A stretch of 64,000 nucleotides of DNA from Paenibacillus sp. V4I3 (GCF_030817215.1 NZ_JAUSZA010000001.1:4562501-4626500), one strand, 5' to 3'; shown: positions 8,348 to 18,301, numbered from the stretch's first letter. The notes: generated by a model not told the origin, from the letters alone. Numbers and translations are program-made.

Positions 8348-9268
8348 ATGCATATAAAAGGCATCTTACAATCACCTGCCGTTAGAAGGTCTGGACTCAT
8401 CCCAACATCCCGTGGCGAGAAAATCTTCACAGTGGTCAATCATATTTTCTTTATCCTGATGGGACTTTCCACCATCTTTCCGTTCATCAATCTCATCGCC
8501 AAATCGCTTAGCAGCGAGGCGGCGGTCGTTTCGGGGATGGTTACCTTGTACCCGATCGATTTTCAAATAGGGACTTACAAGTATGTGGCGAGCAATTCCT
8601 TATTCCTGAATGCGTTTATGGTTTCGATTACTGTGACGCTGATTGGTTCGCTGCTCGCTTTATTCATGACGACGCTAGCCGCTTATCCGCTTTCTAAGCC
8701 GAGGATGCGGGGACGCAAGTTTTTTATCATCATGTACCTGTTTACTATGCTGTTCAGCGGTGGATTGATCCCGACTTACCTACTCATGCACAAGCTTAAT
8801 CTTATCGACAAATTGCCGGTGCTCTTCCTGCCATTAATGATTAACGTGTACAACATGCTCATTGTCAAAAGCTATTTCGAAAGCCTGCCAGACAGCCTCG
8901 AAGAATCGGCGAAAATGGATGGGGCCAGCAATATGACGATCCTTGTGCGCATCATTCTGCCACTGTCGATGCCAGTGCTGGCAACCATTGCGTTGTTCTA
9001 CGCGGTTACGTTCTGGAACGATTACTTTACGTCGCTTATCTATATCAACTCGGTAGAAATGAAACCACTGCAGCTATATTTGAAGGAATTGTTCGTCTCG
9101 TCGACGGATGCCTTCATGCGGACCAATATTGACGCATCGCTGAACGTTTCACCGCAGTCGATCCAAGCGGCTTCCATCATTCTGGCGACACTGCCGATCA
9201 TATTCGTGTATCCGTTCCTGCAAAAATATTTCGTGAAGGGTGTTCTGGTCGGCTCCGTAAAAGGCTGA
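8348..9268 (+). CDS. sugar ABC transporter permease, YtcP type
   Basis: 306 residues with six predicted membrane segments and the permease motif EESAKMDGASNMTILVRIILP near residue 185. It lies 24 bases after the first permease with AAAGGAGG before the ATG, so both are in one operon. The two permeases and the binding protein at 9385 form a classical importer. The sugar cannot be read from the sequence. Confidence 0.92.
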   Translation: MHIKGILQSPAVRRSGLIPTSRGEKIFTVVNHIFFILMGLSTIFPFINLIAKSLSSEAAVVSGMVTLYPIDFQIGTYKYVASNSLFLNAFMVSITVTLIGSLLALFMTTLAAYPLSKPRMRGRKFFIIMYLFTMLFSGGLIPTYLLMHKLNLIDKLPVLFLPLMINVYNMLIVKSYFESLPDSLEESAKMDGASNMTILVRIILPLSMPVLATIALFYAVTFWNDYFTSLIYINSVEMKPLQLYLKELFVSSTDAFMRTNIDASLNVSPQSIQAASIILATLPIIFVYPFLQKYFVKGVLVGSVKG

Positions 9269-9384
9269 ATCTACAAACAAACATTACTTGAAGGGTGGTG
9301 GTGGGCAGGCTCAAAGATGGTTCCATGAAATTTTGGTTTTACGCACTTCTCCATACTCAAAGAACGAAAAAGGGAGGCTCTTTC

Positions 9385-10917
9385 ATGGTGAAAAAATTTT
9401 TAGCTCTGATGTCCATCACAACTTTGGCAGCGTCAATCACCGCTTGTGGCGGAAGCGGCCAAACGGCAAGCAGTTCCACAACACCGACTGTGTCAACAGC
9501 TCCAATCGCAACTGCAGATACCAACAAGCCGAAGCCGGAATTCAAGGCGCTGCTGCAATATGCGCGTTTTGATCCCAATGCCGAAGTCGTGGCGAAGTTT
9601 CTGAACGAAAAAACCGGCTACAAAGTTACCTACGATATGCTACCGGTCGAGAACCCAGACGATAAGCTCAACCTGCTCATGGCCAACAAAGAGAAATACA
9701 GCTTCATGCTGCTCAGTGGCCCGCAGTATTCTAGGCTCTCATCTTCTGGCGCGTTGGAGCCAATTGATGAGTTGGTGAACAAATATGGCACGAACATGAA
9801 AAATGTTATCTCCCAAAACTCCTGGAACGGGGCCAAGCTGAACGGTAAAATTTATGGTATTCCACAGACCGGTTCAGGTACAATCGTCAACACAGCGCTG
9901 ATCGTGCGCCAGGATTGGATGGATGAACTCGGACTTAAGGCCCCAACAACACGCGATGAGCTGTACAACGTGATGAAAATGATCAAAGAGAAGAAGAATG
10001 TTATGGCGCTGTCCGGCGGGAAATCTCCGCTCGTGCCTGAAATCATGCCGACCTTCGGACTCACGCTGGTTCAATCGACCGCAACGACCGGCTGGCAGGA
10101 TGTTAACGGCAAACTGGTCAATGTGGTAGAAAATCCGAACATGAAAAAATACTTAGAGTTCATGAAGAAGCTTTATTCGGAGAAATTGATTGATCAGGAG
10201 TGGTCTCTCAATCAGGCGAACAAAGTTATCGAGAATTTCACGAGCGGCAAAGCAGCTATGATCTCGAACGGCTACTTCAATGCCCCTACCGTACAGAATG
10301 CACTTCTAAAAAACACGCCTAACGCCAAAATCGCAAGCCTTCCTTATCTGAAAGGAGATGATGGCAAAGTACAAGTTATGGGTTCCGCAGGTATCAGTTA
10401 TTATGTGGGTATTCCGAAATGGGCCGAAAACAAGGAGGAGATTATCAAATACCTGGATTTGAAGCTCGACAAAGACATTCACAAGGAAGCAACGATCGGT
10501 AAAGAAGGCGTTCACCACAAAGTGGAAAACGGCAACTACTTCCCGATTCTGCCGATTTTCAACGACCAGTATAACAATGCTTCTTCGTTTCTCACAGGCG
10601 TGGATGAGAAAAACTACCCGATCTACTGGCAGGCGCGCGTTCGTAAAGATCCTATCTTGACCGATGCATTTAACAAAAATCAGGAAGCTGCCAAAGGCAA
10701 CATCGTCGTAGATCCGCTCTCTTTTGCACCTCCGCTTGAAGCAATCGGTAAATACAATTTAAAACTGCAAAAGTTGATGGAAGACACCTTCCTGAAATAC
10801 ATCACAGGTGCAGAACAGCTCGAAAATTATGATAAATTCCTGGCACAGTGGAAAACAGATGGCGGGGACGAAATGACGAAAGCTGTCAACGAATGGTACG
10901 CAGCGAACAAGAAGTAA
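9385..10917 (+). CDS. extracellular solute-binding lipoprotein, LplA/YtcQ type
   Basis: About 510 residues. ATG 9385 follows GGGAGG and opens a signal peptide ending at a lipobox (ITA-C, cysteine 21), then a low-complexity Ser/Thr linker and the mature binding domain. The C-terminal segment WKTDGGDEMTKAVNEWYAANKK is typical of family-1 extracellular binding proteins of this subgroup. It captures the sugar outside the cell and delivers it to the two permeases encoded just upstream. A second member of the same family is at 19440. Confidence 0.9.
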   Translation: MVKKFLALMSITTLAASITACGGSGQTASSSTTPTVSTAPIATADTNKPKPEFKALLQYARFDPNAEVVAKFLNEKTGYKVTYDMLPVENPDDKLNLLMANKEKYSFMLLSGPQYSRLSSSGALEPIDELVNKYGTNMKNVISQNSWNGAKLNGKIYGIPQTGSGTIVNTALIVRQDWMDELGLKAPTTRDELYNVMKMIKEKKNVMALSGGKSPLVPEIMPTFGLTLVQSTATTGWQDVNGKLVNVVENPNMKKYLEFMKKLYSEKLIDQEWSLNQANKVIENFTSGKAAMISNGYFNAPTVQNALLKNTPNAKIASLPYLKGDDGKVQVMGSAGISYYVGIPKWAENKEEIIKYLDLKLDKDIHKEATIGKEGVHHKVENGNYFPILPIFNDQYNNASSFLTGVDEKNYPIYWQARVRKDPILTDAFNKNQEAAKGNIVVDPLSFAPPLEAIGKYNLKLQKLMEDTFLKYITGAEQLENYDKFLAQWKTDGGDEMTKAVNEWYAANKK

Positions 10918-10934
10918 TTTTAAGGCGCAATATT

Positions 10935-10964
10935 CCCCTGCGGTTCACGCCGTGGGGGTTTTAT
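10935..10964 (+). terminator. probable terminator after the binding-protein gene
   Basis: CCCC-TG-CGG pairs with CCG-T-GGGG around a short loop, followed by TTTTATTT. The stem has bulges but sits just after the binding-protein stop, and may allow partial read-through into the oxidoreductase gene at 10988. Confidence 0.55.
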
Positions 10965-10987
10965 TTCTCTGAGGGAGTGAGAAAAGG

Positions 10988-11824
10988 ATGAAAAAGATCG
11001 GATTTATTGACTATTTCCTAGACGAGTGGCATGCGGAGAAATATCCTGGTTGGATTGAAAAGGCATCGAGTGGCAGCATGCAGGTCGCGTACGCTTATGG
11101 CAAGTCTAATATCGAAGGAAAGCTCAGCAATGCGGAATGGAGCGAGAAGAAGGGAATCCAGCTTCTTGACTCGATCGAGGAGGTTGTGGAACAGAGTGAC
11201 TACTTGGTTGTTCTGTCGCCGGATCATCCCGAGTACCATGAAGAATTGTCGCTGATTCCGCTTCGTTCCGGCAAGCCTATTTATATCGATAAAACGTTCG
11301 CGCCTAACCGGGCAGCGGCTTTTCGGATGTTCGAACTCGCAGATAAACATGGAACCCCCATGTACTCGACTTCGGCTTTACGGTTCGCTTCAGAGTATAC
11401 AGGACTAGAAAAGCAGGGGATAGAGTCCATATGCAGTCTAGGACCAGGACAATTTGAGAACTATTCGATTCACCAGGTGGAGCCGATCGTCACGATGATG
11501 GGGACGGATGTCAAACGGGTGATGTGGACGGGAACGGCAAACACGCCAGCGCTGCTGATCGGGTATGCGGACGGCCGCCAAGCAACGATCAACCAATATG
11601 GATGGGAATGCCCGTTCAGCATGGCGCTCAGTTATGAAGCGGGGGCATCGAAGTTTCTAAAGATCGAGTCGGATTTCTTTGGGACGTTTATTGAGAATCT
11701 TATCGGTTTTTTCGAGACGGGTAAGCCTCCGGTTCCGCAGGCAGAAACGATTGCGATTGCGACAATTCTGGAATTTGGAATGAAGGCCGCGAAGACGCCT
11801 TATCAGTGGTTGGAGCTGCCGTAA
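10988..11824 (+). CDS. divergent Gfo/Idh/MocA-like oxidoreductase
   Basis: 278 residues, shorter than the usual 330-390 for the family. It keeps the general layout, with a Rossmann-like N-terminus and the SDYLVVLSPDHPEYHEE segment. The nucleotide loop is unusual (GFIDYFLDEWHA rather than GxGxxG), and the canonical EKP motif is replaced by DKT in YIDKTFAPNRA. It may bind its cofactor differently or be a non-catalytic relative. It follows the transporter operon by 70 bases and likely works on the imported sugar. GAGGGAGTGAG precedes the ATG. Confidence 0.65.
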   Translation: MKKIGFIDYFLDEWHAEKYPGWIEKASSGSMQVAYAYGKSNIEGKLSNAEWSEKKGIQLLDSIEEVVEQSDYLVVLSPDHPEYHEELSLIPLRSGKPIYIDKTFAPNRAAAFRMFELADKHGTPMYSTSALRFASEYTGLEKQGIESICSLGPGQFENYSIHQVEPIVTMMGTDVKRVMWTGTANTPALLIGYADGRQATINQYGWECPFSMALSYEAGASKFLKIESDFFGTFIENLIGFFETGKPPVPQAETIAIATILEFGMKAAKTPYQWLELP

Positions 11825-11839
11825 ACGGAGATGGGAGCT

Positions 11840-11904
11840 TTAAGGGGAACGACGATGCGCTAAATTACTGCAAATAGCTGATATTATGGTTAAGCGGAAC
11901 GACG
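11840..11904. repeat. two short direct repeats, possibly part of a dispersed intergenic repeat
   Basis: TTAAGGGGAACGACG (11840-11854) and TTAAGCGGAACGACG (11890-11904) differ at one of 15 positions and lie 50 bp apart. Both are followed by AT-rich stretches with CTGCAAAT- or CTGCTAAAT-like segments. No convincing frame is present in 11825-11990. They look like units of an intergenic repeat, but other copies would have to be found outside this window. Confidence 0.4.
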
Positions 11905-11990
11905 TACCTCTATTTTGCGAAAATACTGCTAAATGCCCGCGAGTACCAACTCGCGATTCTAACCGATCGGCTCATTTACAGAACTGCCCA

Positions 11991-12037
11991 AAAAGCATCC
12001 GGACCTTCTCTCTGAGAAGGAACAGGATGCTTTTTTT
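11991..12037. terminator. bidirectional terminator
   Basis: AAAAGCATCC pairs with GGATGCTTTT around an inner CCTTCTC/GAGAAGG hairpin. Seven T residues follow on the plus strand, and an A-run precedes it that gives T residues on the minus strand. It can end both the converging oxidoreductase gene and the large minus-strand gene. Confidence 0.85.
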
Positions 12038-12067
12038 GAATCATGTGATGTTATCCGATGCTAAACC

Positions 12068-15000
12068 TTAACCCATATCTCCAACTTCATTCTCTCTATT
12101 ATCGTTCGCTGCTTCGTCGTACACGCTATCATCGTTCTCTTTATCTTCGATCTTCTCTTTGTGAGTGTTGAACACCTTGATCTTAATCTCTGATTGTTTG
12201 CCACGATAAGAGGCAGTAATGATTGTGGAACCTGACTTCACAGCTGTAATAGTGCCATCAGCAGCAATAGAAGCAACTTTATCGTTCGAAGAGATGAATG
12301 TCGCACCTTGGGTGATGTACGCCATTATGCCGTCCGAGTAGGTTGCCAGGAGCGGTACATTGAAGGTCTCAACTTTGACTAGGCTATGTTTCGACTCTTC
12401 AAAGGAGAGACTTGCCAGTTCGACAACAGTAACGACTGATTTGGCTGTTTTTCCTTCATAGACAGCGGTGATTTCCGCAGTTCCAGCCTTCAGCGCGGTA
12501 ACCGTTCCGTCTGCGGCAACGGCTGCTGCCTCAGGATTGCTGGAGCTGAACACAGCACCGGTTACTACGGCTCTCGTTTCGTCCGAGTAAACGGCTGTCG
12601 TAACAGTTGAATGCTTGTCGCCTGCTACTAGACGGTAGGCGGCAGAGTCAAGCTCAATGTCTGTGATGACGGGAGCCGTACGCGTTATGGTTACGGTTTT
12701 TTCGTTCGTTTTGCGGCCATCAACGTATACGGAGATTTTTACGGGATTGAGGCCTACTTCCAGCAAGACCTTTCCGCTGAAGTCTCCGTTGCTAGCCAGC
12801 GCTGCCGGAACGCCGTTCAAACGAACATCAGCCGTTCCCGACCCAAGCACTTCGACATTGCCTTTGATCTCGAGATTCTTCAGTGGTGTGCTGGTGTTTG
12901 CATAGGCTAGGTGACCTCGCAGCACGGCCGATCTGACAGCATCGCCGACCTTGTACGTTCTGGCGACCAGCTGTCGTCTCGTCCGAACGCCTGAAGCATC
13001 CAGAGCAGAGATGACGAAGCCACCTTGCGGAATGATGCTGTTATTAGGTGACATATTCGTCCAGTTCCAGCTAAGCGCCTGTTGTTGGTTAACAACCTTA
13101 GTGACTATTCCGGTGCTATCCACGATCGCTTCGACACCAAAGGTGCTGGTGGCTGTCGTTAGACCGAACGTATCTGTATAGACGTTGAGATTATTCTCAT
13201 TCCGGCTCACATTGTACAAATCGCCTTCAAGGAACGATTCCTGATTGCCAGGAACACTTGAACCTACTTGATAATCCTTAACGTATTCTACATTCTGGAG
13301 CGACGCTTTCACGACCGACCAGTTAACCTGCGAATAGTCGAAGAGCATCAGACCATTCGATTGCGACAAGCCAGCTTGGAACACCGACCGCTGCAGAGGG
13401 GGATCCTGGATGTTCGCCAGCGCGATACTAGCGTACATCGGAACTTCACCGTTCGTCACAATATTACCTAGCGTAATGTGATGCTCGATTTCTTTTTGCG
13501 TTGTTTGATACGTGCCGATCATAAGAAAATCGATGTTGCCCGAATAACCGGTTTGTGCGTAAGAGTCCGTGTAGAGGCTGTCCGCCGGGAATTGCAAACG
13601 GCTGTCGTATTTGAAGTTCGGGCTGCCCCAGTGGACGCCGTTCAGGTAGTAAGAATCAAACCAGGAGCCTACATAGGCGGAAGAGTAGATCCTATGGCCT
13701 TTCAATGCCGTGTAGCGATCGGTTAGCGAGCGGACATCATCCGTAAACGTTTTGATCGTCTGCGAGCGGAACTCCCACCAATCATTGATGAGCGGTCCGA
13801 ATTGCCGGACATTGTTCACGTAAGTGAAAACGTCGGCCGGCCAATTTGTAAGCTGTTTACCGCGAACAGCGAGAAACGCCTCGAACTTTGAGCGGGTTAA
13901 CGGGCTGAAATCAGCAGTTTCATTGTCATAGCGGGTCCGGTCGAGCACGACGCCATCGACATCGTAGTTTTTGATGACTTCTTCCATGTTTTTCAACTCG
14001 AAGGCTCTTACGTCATCATTAGCCGGGTTAACGAAAGCGACGAGGGATTTGCCCGTTTTGTAATAGTTGCTTTCACGCAGCCGCAGAATCTGGCTTCCAT
14101 CCTCGGGGCGGTACACATGCTCTTCCCAGTCGAGGTGCTGGTTCAGCAGTCCATATTCGTTATGCGCAGGTGAGCCTTCGGCAAAGACATTGAACGCTGC
14201 GTGGATTTTGATACCGAGCTGATGCCCGTACTTGATGAACTCCTCCAGCATGTCAAGGTTCGGATTCGCTCCCGCGCGGGTCGGCGCGGTCATCTGGGAG
14301 ATATGCGGACGACCGGTCAGGTCGTTCTTCTTGTAGTTGGCGAAGCCTTCTACACCTTTAACATCTAGTGCTATTGCCGTGACTCCGGCGTCTTTTGCTT
14401 TTGTCAGCATATCGTGAACATTTTCAGGCGTTTGCAACTTGAAAATATTCGTTCCTTGATCGACCCAGAGGACGACTTCCTTCGCGGCGCCGGTTTGTTT
14501 TTTATAAAACACGACAAGCGTCTTGCGATCATTTTCCGTCGCGTTCTTGGTGGCGATGACGTCAAGATAATTGACACCCTCCGTGAGACCAACCTCGATC
14601 TGGAAGGTGCCGTTCGCTTGCAAGGCAATCGTGGATTGGTTCACACGAATCGAATAGGGGATACCTTGCTCAAGGTTTTCCAGCTTCCCGGAGACCACTG
14701 TTTTCGGCTCGGTTACCGTAAACCATTCATCGTTGTTCAGCTTAAGCCGAGCTTTGAGGCCTTGTCCTGTCATTAATTCAGAGACAGGGATGACTTCACC
14801 GTTTTTGCGCAGCTTGATTTTGTCACCGACCTTGAAATTTTTCGCGAGATATTGCTTGTAGGTTTTGTTCGCCCAACTGTCATCATTCGAAACTAGGATG
14901 TAACCGCCTTGAGGGATGACTAGGTCAGTAGGCCCTGTCCAGACAGGCACTCCGCCGTTCACTGAAGGGTTTACCACCCGAGTGACCTGGTTAGCTCCAT

Positions 15001-15307
15001 CGACGACAACGCCGACGGAAGTTTTTCCAACCGTAATCTGAGGTGCATACTCTGGTGTGAATAAAGCTACATAATCGGTGATGCCGCTTACATCCTTATC
15101 AACAGCATTAATTTGCTTGCGAGGACCTTCAATATCAATGGTAATGTCGACCGGAGCGGCTTCTACTTCAATGTAATCGGCGGCGGTCGGAGCAGCGGCA
15201 GTGGCAGCGGAGCCAGAGACGGTTTCCGCAGCAACCGCGGTCGTGGACCAAAGGGAAACGATCATTGTGAGCAATAGGGTCATAGACAACCATTTCGACT
15301 TATTCAA
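12068..15307 (-). CDS. large secreted TIM-barrel protein (putative glycoside hydrolase, GHL10/DUF187-like) with duplicated flanking domains and two BIG2 domains
   Basis: 1079 residues with an N-terminal signal peptide (about 1-27). A central alpha/beta barrel (about 275-680) contains IKIHAAFNVF and VDGVVLDRTRYDN, resembling glycosyl-hydrolase-like family 10. A pair of flanking domains (each with IPQGG followed by KVGD) occurs both before and after the barrel. Two Ig-like BIG2 domains (SSSNPEAAAVAADGTVTALKAG and a similar copy) and an acidic tail end it. The start is a TTG with GGAAGG upstream. It lies inside the sugar locus and probably attacks or binds the polysaccharide outside the cell. 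The exact glycosidase family is uncertain. Confidence 0.7.
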   Translation of the reverse strand: MNKSKWLSMTLLLTMIVSLWSTTAVAAETVSGSAATAAAPTAADYIEVEAAPVDITIDIEGPRKQINAVDKDVSGITDYVALFTPEYAPQITVGKTSVGVVVDGANQVTRVVNPSVNGGVPVWTGPTDLVIPQGGYILVSNDDSWANKTYKQYLAKNFKVGDKIKLRKNGEVIPVSELMTGQGLKARLKLNNDEWFTVTEPKTVVSGKLENLEQGIPYSIRVNQSTIALQANGTFQIEVGLTEGVNYLDVIATKNATENDRKTLVVFYKKQTGAAKEVVLWVDQGTNIFKLQTPENVHDMLTKAKDAGVTAIALDVKGVEGFANYKKNDLTGRPHISQMTAPTRAGANPNLDMLEEFIKYGHQLGIKIHAAFNVFAEGSPAHNEYGLLNQHLDWEEHVYRPEDGSQILRLRESNYYKTGKSLVAFVNPANDDVRAFELKNMEEVIKNYDVDGVVLDRTRYDNETADFSPLTRSKFEAFLAVRGKQLTNWPADVFTYVNNVRQFGPLINDWWEFRSQTIKTFTDDVRSLTDRYTALKGHRIYSSAYVGSWFDSYYLNGVHWGSPNFKYDSRLQFPADSLYTDSYAQTGYSGNIDFLMIGTYQTTQKEIEHHITLGNIVTNGEVPMYASIALANIQDPPLQRSVFQAGLSQSNGLMLFDYSQVNWSVVKASLQNVEYVKDYQVGSSVPGNQESFLEGDLYNVSRNENNLNVYTDTFGLTTATSTFGVEAIVDSTGIVTKVVNQQQALSWNWTNMSPNNSIIPQGGFVISALDASGVRTRRQLVARTYKVGDAVRSAVLRGHLAYANTSTPLKNLEIKGNVEVLGSGTADVRLNGVPAALASNGDFSGKVLLEVGLNPVKISVYVDGRKTNEKTVTITRTAPVITDIELDSAAYRLVAGDKHSTVTTAVYSDETRAVVTGAVFSSSNPEAAAVAADGTVTALKAGTAEITAVYEGKTAKSVVTVVELASLSFEESKHSLVKVETFNVPLLATYSDGIMAYITQGATFISSNDKVASIAADGTITAVKSGSTIITASYRGKQSEIKIKVFNTHKEKIEDKENDDSVYDEAANDNRENEVGDMG

Positions 15308-15387
15308 AGGGTTTCACTATCCTTCCATTCATTTGATAGGGCTAGTTTTAAACCGGTGCAATTTGAGTTTTGTCGTAAGCTGCTTAT

Positions 15388-16446
15388 TTAGAAGTGTATT
15401 TCTTCGCCTTTTTCACTAGATTCATAGATACCGCAAAGAATTTTCATCATTTCAACACCATCTTGAACAGGAGAAATGGTTTCTTTTTTGCCTTGGCATA
15501 CTTCAATGAAATAATTGATCTCATCCTGAAACCCGGCAACAAAATCAAAAGACAGATTGTTGATCTGCGGCGTGAGGTTCAAGATGGTATCGTACTTCTC
15601 CGTAACGATGGATAGCTGAGGTTCCAGTTCGGCCCCGCCTTTAGCGCCATACAGCTTCACGGTAAGCTCGTCTTCCTTCGCATGAAGCGTGAAGCTTACG
15701 TCTACAAGAATGGAGGCGCCATTCTCAAAACGGATCAGCGCATTCGCCATATCTTCTACGGTATTGTGGGAAGCGTCATAGTCCGCTGCTTTGTAAAAGG
15801 CAAGGTTCTTCACGTTGGCGCGGTTGCCAAGTCTTTTGTAGGTGTTGCCGGAAATAGACTTCACCTTCGGCCGGCCCATAAGGTACCAACATAGGTCGAT
15901 GACGTGGACGCCTACATCGATCAGTGGACCGCCGCCCGAACGCTCGACATCGGAAAACCAGCCACCCGGGTTGCCGAGACGACGAATGCACGAAGCTTTG
16001 GCGTAGTAAATGTCACCGAGTTCATCGTTTTCCAGAAACGATTTGATGATGCGGGTGTTAGAGGCATATCTGCGGACGAAACCAACCTGAAGTGTTTTGC
16101 CGGATCGGTGGACCGCTTCCTCCACAGCTAGCGCTTCGCCCACCGTCTTGCAGAGCGGTTTTTCTGTAAGCACGTTTTTACCGGCATCCAATGCGGCGAT
16201 AGAGATCGGCGCATGGCTATTGTTCCATGTGCAGATGCTGACGGCATCGACTCCCGGATCGGCAAGCAATTCCTTATAGTCCGTGTAAATGCGTGTTATG
16301 CCGTATTTTTCAGCTTTCGCCTTAGCACGTTCTTCATTCAGGTCGCAGATGGCGTAAAGCTCGGCGTTTGGATTATTTTGGTATGACTTCAAATGCATTT
16401 CGGAAATGGAACCTGCTCCGATGACCGCTATACGTACTTTGCTCAT
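15388..16446 (-). CDS. Gfo/Idh/MocA family oxidoreductase
   Basis: 352 residues with the NAD(P) loop VIGAGSISEMH at the N-terminus, the TEKPLCKT motif near residue 97, and the C-terminal substrate domain with GGGPLIDVGVHVIDLCWYLMG. Typical members oxidise or isomerise sugars, inositols or sugar acids. It lies 33 bases downstream of the FAD oxidoreductase gene on the same strand, so the two are probably co-transcribed and act on the same sugar derivative. Confidence 0.9.
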   Translation of the reverse strand: MSKVRIAVIGAGSISEMHLKSYQNNPNAELYAICDLNEERAKAKAEKYGITRIYTDYKELLADPGVDAVSICTWNNSHAPISIAALDAGKNVLTEKPLCKTVGEALAVEEAVHRSGKTLQVGFVRRYASNTRIIKSFLENDELGDIYYAKASCIRRLGNPGGWFSDVERSGGGPLIDVGVHVIDLCWYLMGRPKVKSISGNTYKRLGNRANVKNLAFYKAADYDASHNTVEDMANALIRFENGASILVDVSFTLHAKEDELTVKLYGAKGGAELEPQLSIVTEKYDTILNLTPQINNLSFDFVAGFQDEINYFIEVCQGKKETISPVQDGVEMMKILCGIYESSEKGEEIHF

Positions 16447-16479
16447 TTGAAAAACTCCTCGTCTCTAGAATGGTTATTT

Positions 16480-18078
16480 TTATACCGAATGAATGGTAGG
16501 CCAAGCGAGTTCAATCCCATAGCTTACAAGCATATTCTGGAAGTCTCGAAGCTCAGACTCCATACTGCGCACCTCGCGGGGCAGGAGTTCACGGTCGATA
16601 CAGCGGCTTGCCAGAAAGCCAGCAGCCTCGCCGATGTTCCATTCAACGGGATGGAGCCGGTAGCAGCCATTTGTGATGTGCGTGACGCCAAGATTTTTGC
16701 ATGCTGGCAGCAGATTGTTTATACGGACAGGAATCAGGCTGCCCAGTGGAATCTGGAACGGCAGGGAGGAGACATCGATATAATGACGGTTTCCAGTGCT
16801 AGGATGCAGGTCAATTCGGTAGCAGCCGATACCGACCGAATCGGCGAATTGTTCTGCTTTACCATCGGGTCGGCAGGCTGTGCTCACATGCTGCTCCAAT
16901 ACGGTAAACTCAGCTTTGATTCTGCGTGACTCCCGCATGTACGGCGACATAGCCAGTCCGTCCTCGGTGCCGACGATGTCTTTGCGTAGACGAAGTCCCG
17001 GATAGCCGAAACCCCCGTCAGGCCGAGGCGCTTCCGTTTGCAACCAATAGAGCAAGGAGAGGCTTAGCTGCTTCGCATCCCACAGATTTTGCTCTCTTTC
17101 CTCATCGCTCACGTCGATGACTGAACCAAGCCAGTAGTCATTTTGCGGCCAGTTGACAAGTGTAATACTCCCTGAATAAAAGCCTTGCTCGAAGTTTCTG
17201 CTGTCGATGATGCGCCGATAGTAGAACAGAGAGTACTTTTCCGTCCCTTCAAAAAGTTCATAAGAGACATGCTCTAGCGTATGAGGGCGGACGCCGGACC
17301 AGCTTAGCAGCCGATCGGGCCAAAAATCGGCTTTATACTGCCGCCAGAAATCATAGCGCTCTGGACGTTCGATGGTGTAGTCTTCGCCTTCGATGTAATC
17401 CATCGCAAAGCAGTATGTAAAGCCCTGCATGTCCTGCGGAAGAGCTTCACCTTCCACGGCATGTGGTTCCCCGGTTTGGGTCTTGGACTCCGCCCCAGTC
17501 ACATATTCCGCACCGGCTAGCGGCAGAACATCTCCACATTCCGTTGCGTCAAGGAAGAAAGCGGCGGATAGCTCCACGAGTTCCCCAGTAAGCAAATTGC
17601 GTACCGTTACCGTTCGTACGTCATCACCTTCCACGTAAGCCGATTCTGCGCGATGCCGGGTAAGAATCTGCAGCCTACCGCTGTGAATATAAGGAGCCAG
17701 CATTTCCTGCAGAACGGCCAATGCAGCGCGTGGCTCATGGCACAACCGCGAAACGCCACCGTTCCCGGGATTAAGATGAATGCGGGACCGTGCCTCTTCG
17801 GTAAGGGGGAAATGGCGCCGGTAATAATCACGCACCCCATCCCGGAACTGCCGGTACGTGCGGGTGCAGCCGAACTGCTCAATCCAAGGGTGCTCATCTG
17901 GAGGAACAGCCTGACTCGTTAATTGCCCCCCAATCCAGTCGGTTTCCTCGGTCATGATCACCATCTTGCCCGATTTGGCAGCGGCAAGCGCGGCTGCGCA
18001 ACCGCCGGTTCCCCCGCCAATCACGACGATATCGGCATGGAATTCTTGAATGCTGTGGTTGCTGTTCTTGTGTACCAA
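16480..18078 (-). CDS. FAD-dependent oxidoreductase (FAD_oxidored family)
   Basis: About 532 residues. The dinucleotide-binding motif VVIGGGTGGCAAALAAAKSG lies near the N-terminus, followed by TEETDWIGGQLTSQAVPPDEH, a signature of the FAD_oxidored group often encoded beside polysaccharide-use genes. The C-terminus has ACKNLGVTHITNGCYRLHPVEWNIGEAAG. TTG 18078 was chosen because AAAAAGGAGGG precedes it at the right distance; the frame extends 19 codons further. The substrate is unknown. No signal peptide is seen, so it is probably cytoplasmic. Confidence 0.85.
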   Translation of the reverse strand: MVHKNSNHSIQEFHADIVVIGGGTGGCAAALAAAKSGKMVIMTEETDWIGGQLTSQAVPPDEHPWIEQFGCTRTYRQFRDGVRDYYRRHFPLTEEARSRIHLNPGNGGVSRLCHEPRAALAVLQEMLAPYIHSGRLQILTRHRAESAYVEGDDVRTVTVRNLLTGELVELSAAFFLDATECGDVLPLAGAEYVTGAESKTQTGEPHAVEGEALPQDMQGFTYCFAMDYIEGEDYTIERPERYDFWRQYKADFWPDRLLSWSGVRPHTLEHVSYELFEGTEKYSLFYYRRIIDSRNFEQGFYSGSITLVNWPQNDYWLGSVIDVSDEEREQNLWDAKQLSLSLLYWLQTEAPRPDGGFGYPGLRLRKDIVGTEDGLAMSPYMRESRRIKAEFTVLEQHVSTACRPDGKAEQFADSVGIGCYRIDLHPSTGNRHYIDVSSLPFQIPLGSLIPVRINNLLPACKNLGVTHITNGCYRLHPVEWNIGEAAGFLASRCIDRELLPREVRSMESELRDFQNMLVSYGIELAWPTIHSV

Positions 18079-18301
18079 CGGAAATATTCCCTCCTTTTTC
18101 CTCATAGCCTGCAGGATTTCACAGGCTATCCTCATTGTAATACAGCGGGAACGAGGCCACAGCGGAGGACCATGACTTCTTTTGGTACTTTAATAACCAT
18201 TGGCAATGAAAAAAAGGGATTGCTGGATCGGAGTCGAAAATGGATAACAAAGCCCTACAATGTGAGTGGATATTAAGGAGTAAGTAGAGGAGGAATGTAA
18301 G

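Noticed and set aside
11886-12071. 61-residue frame after the 10988 oxidoreductase gene
   Set aside because: It runs through the short repeats and the bidirectional terminator and lacks a ribosome binding site.
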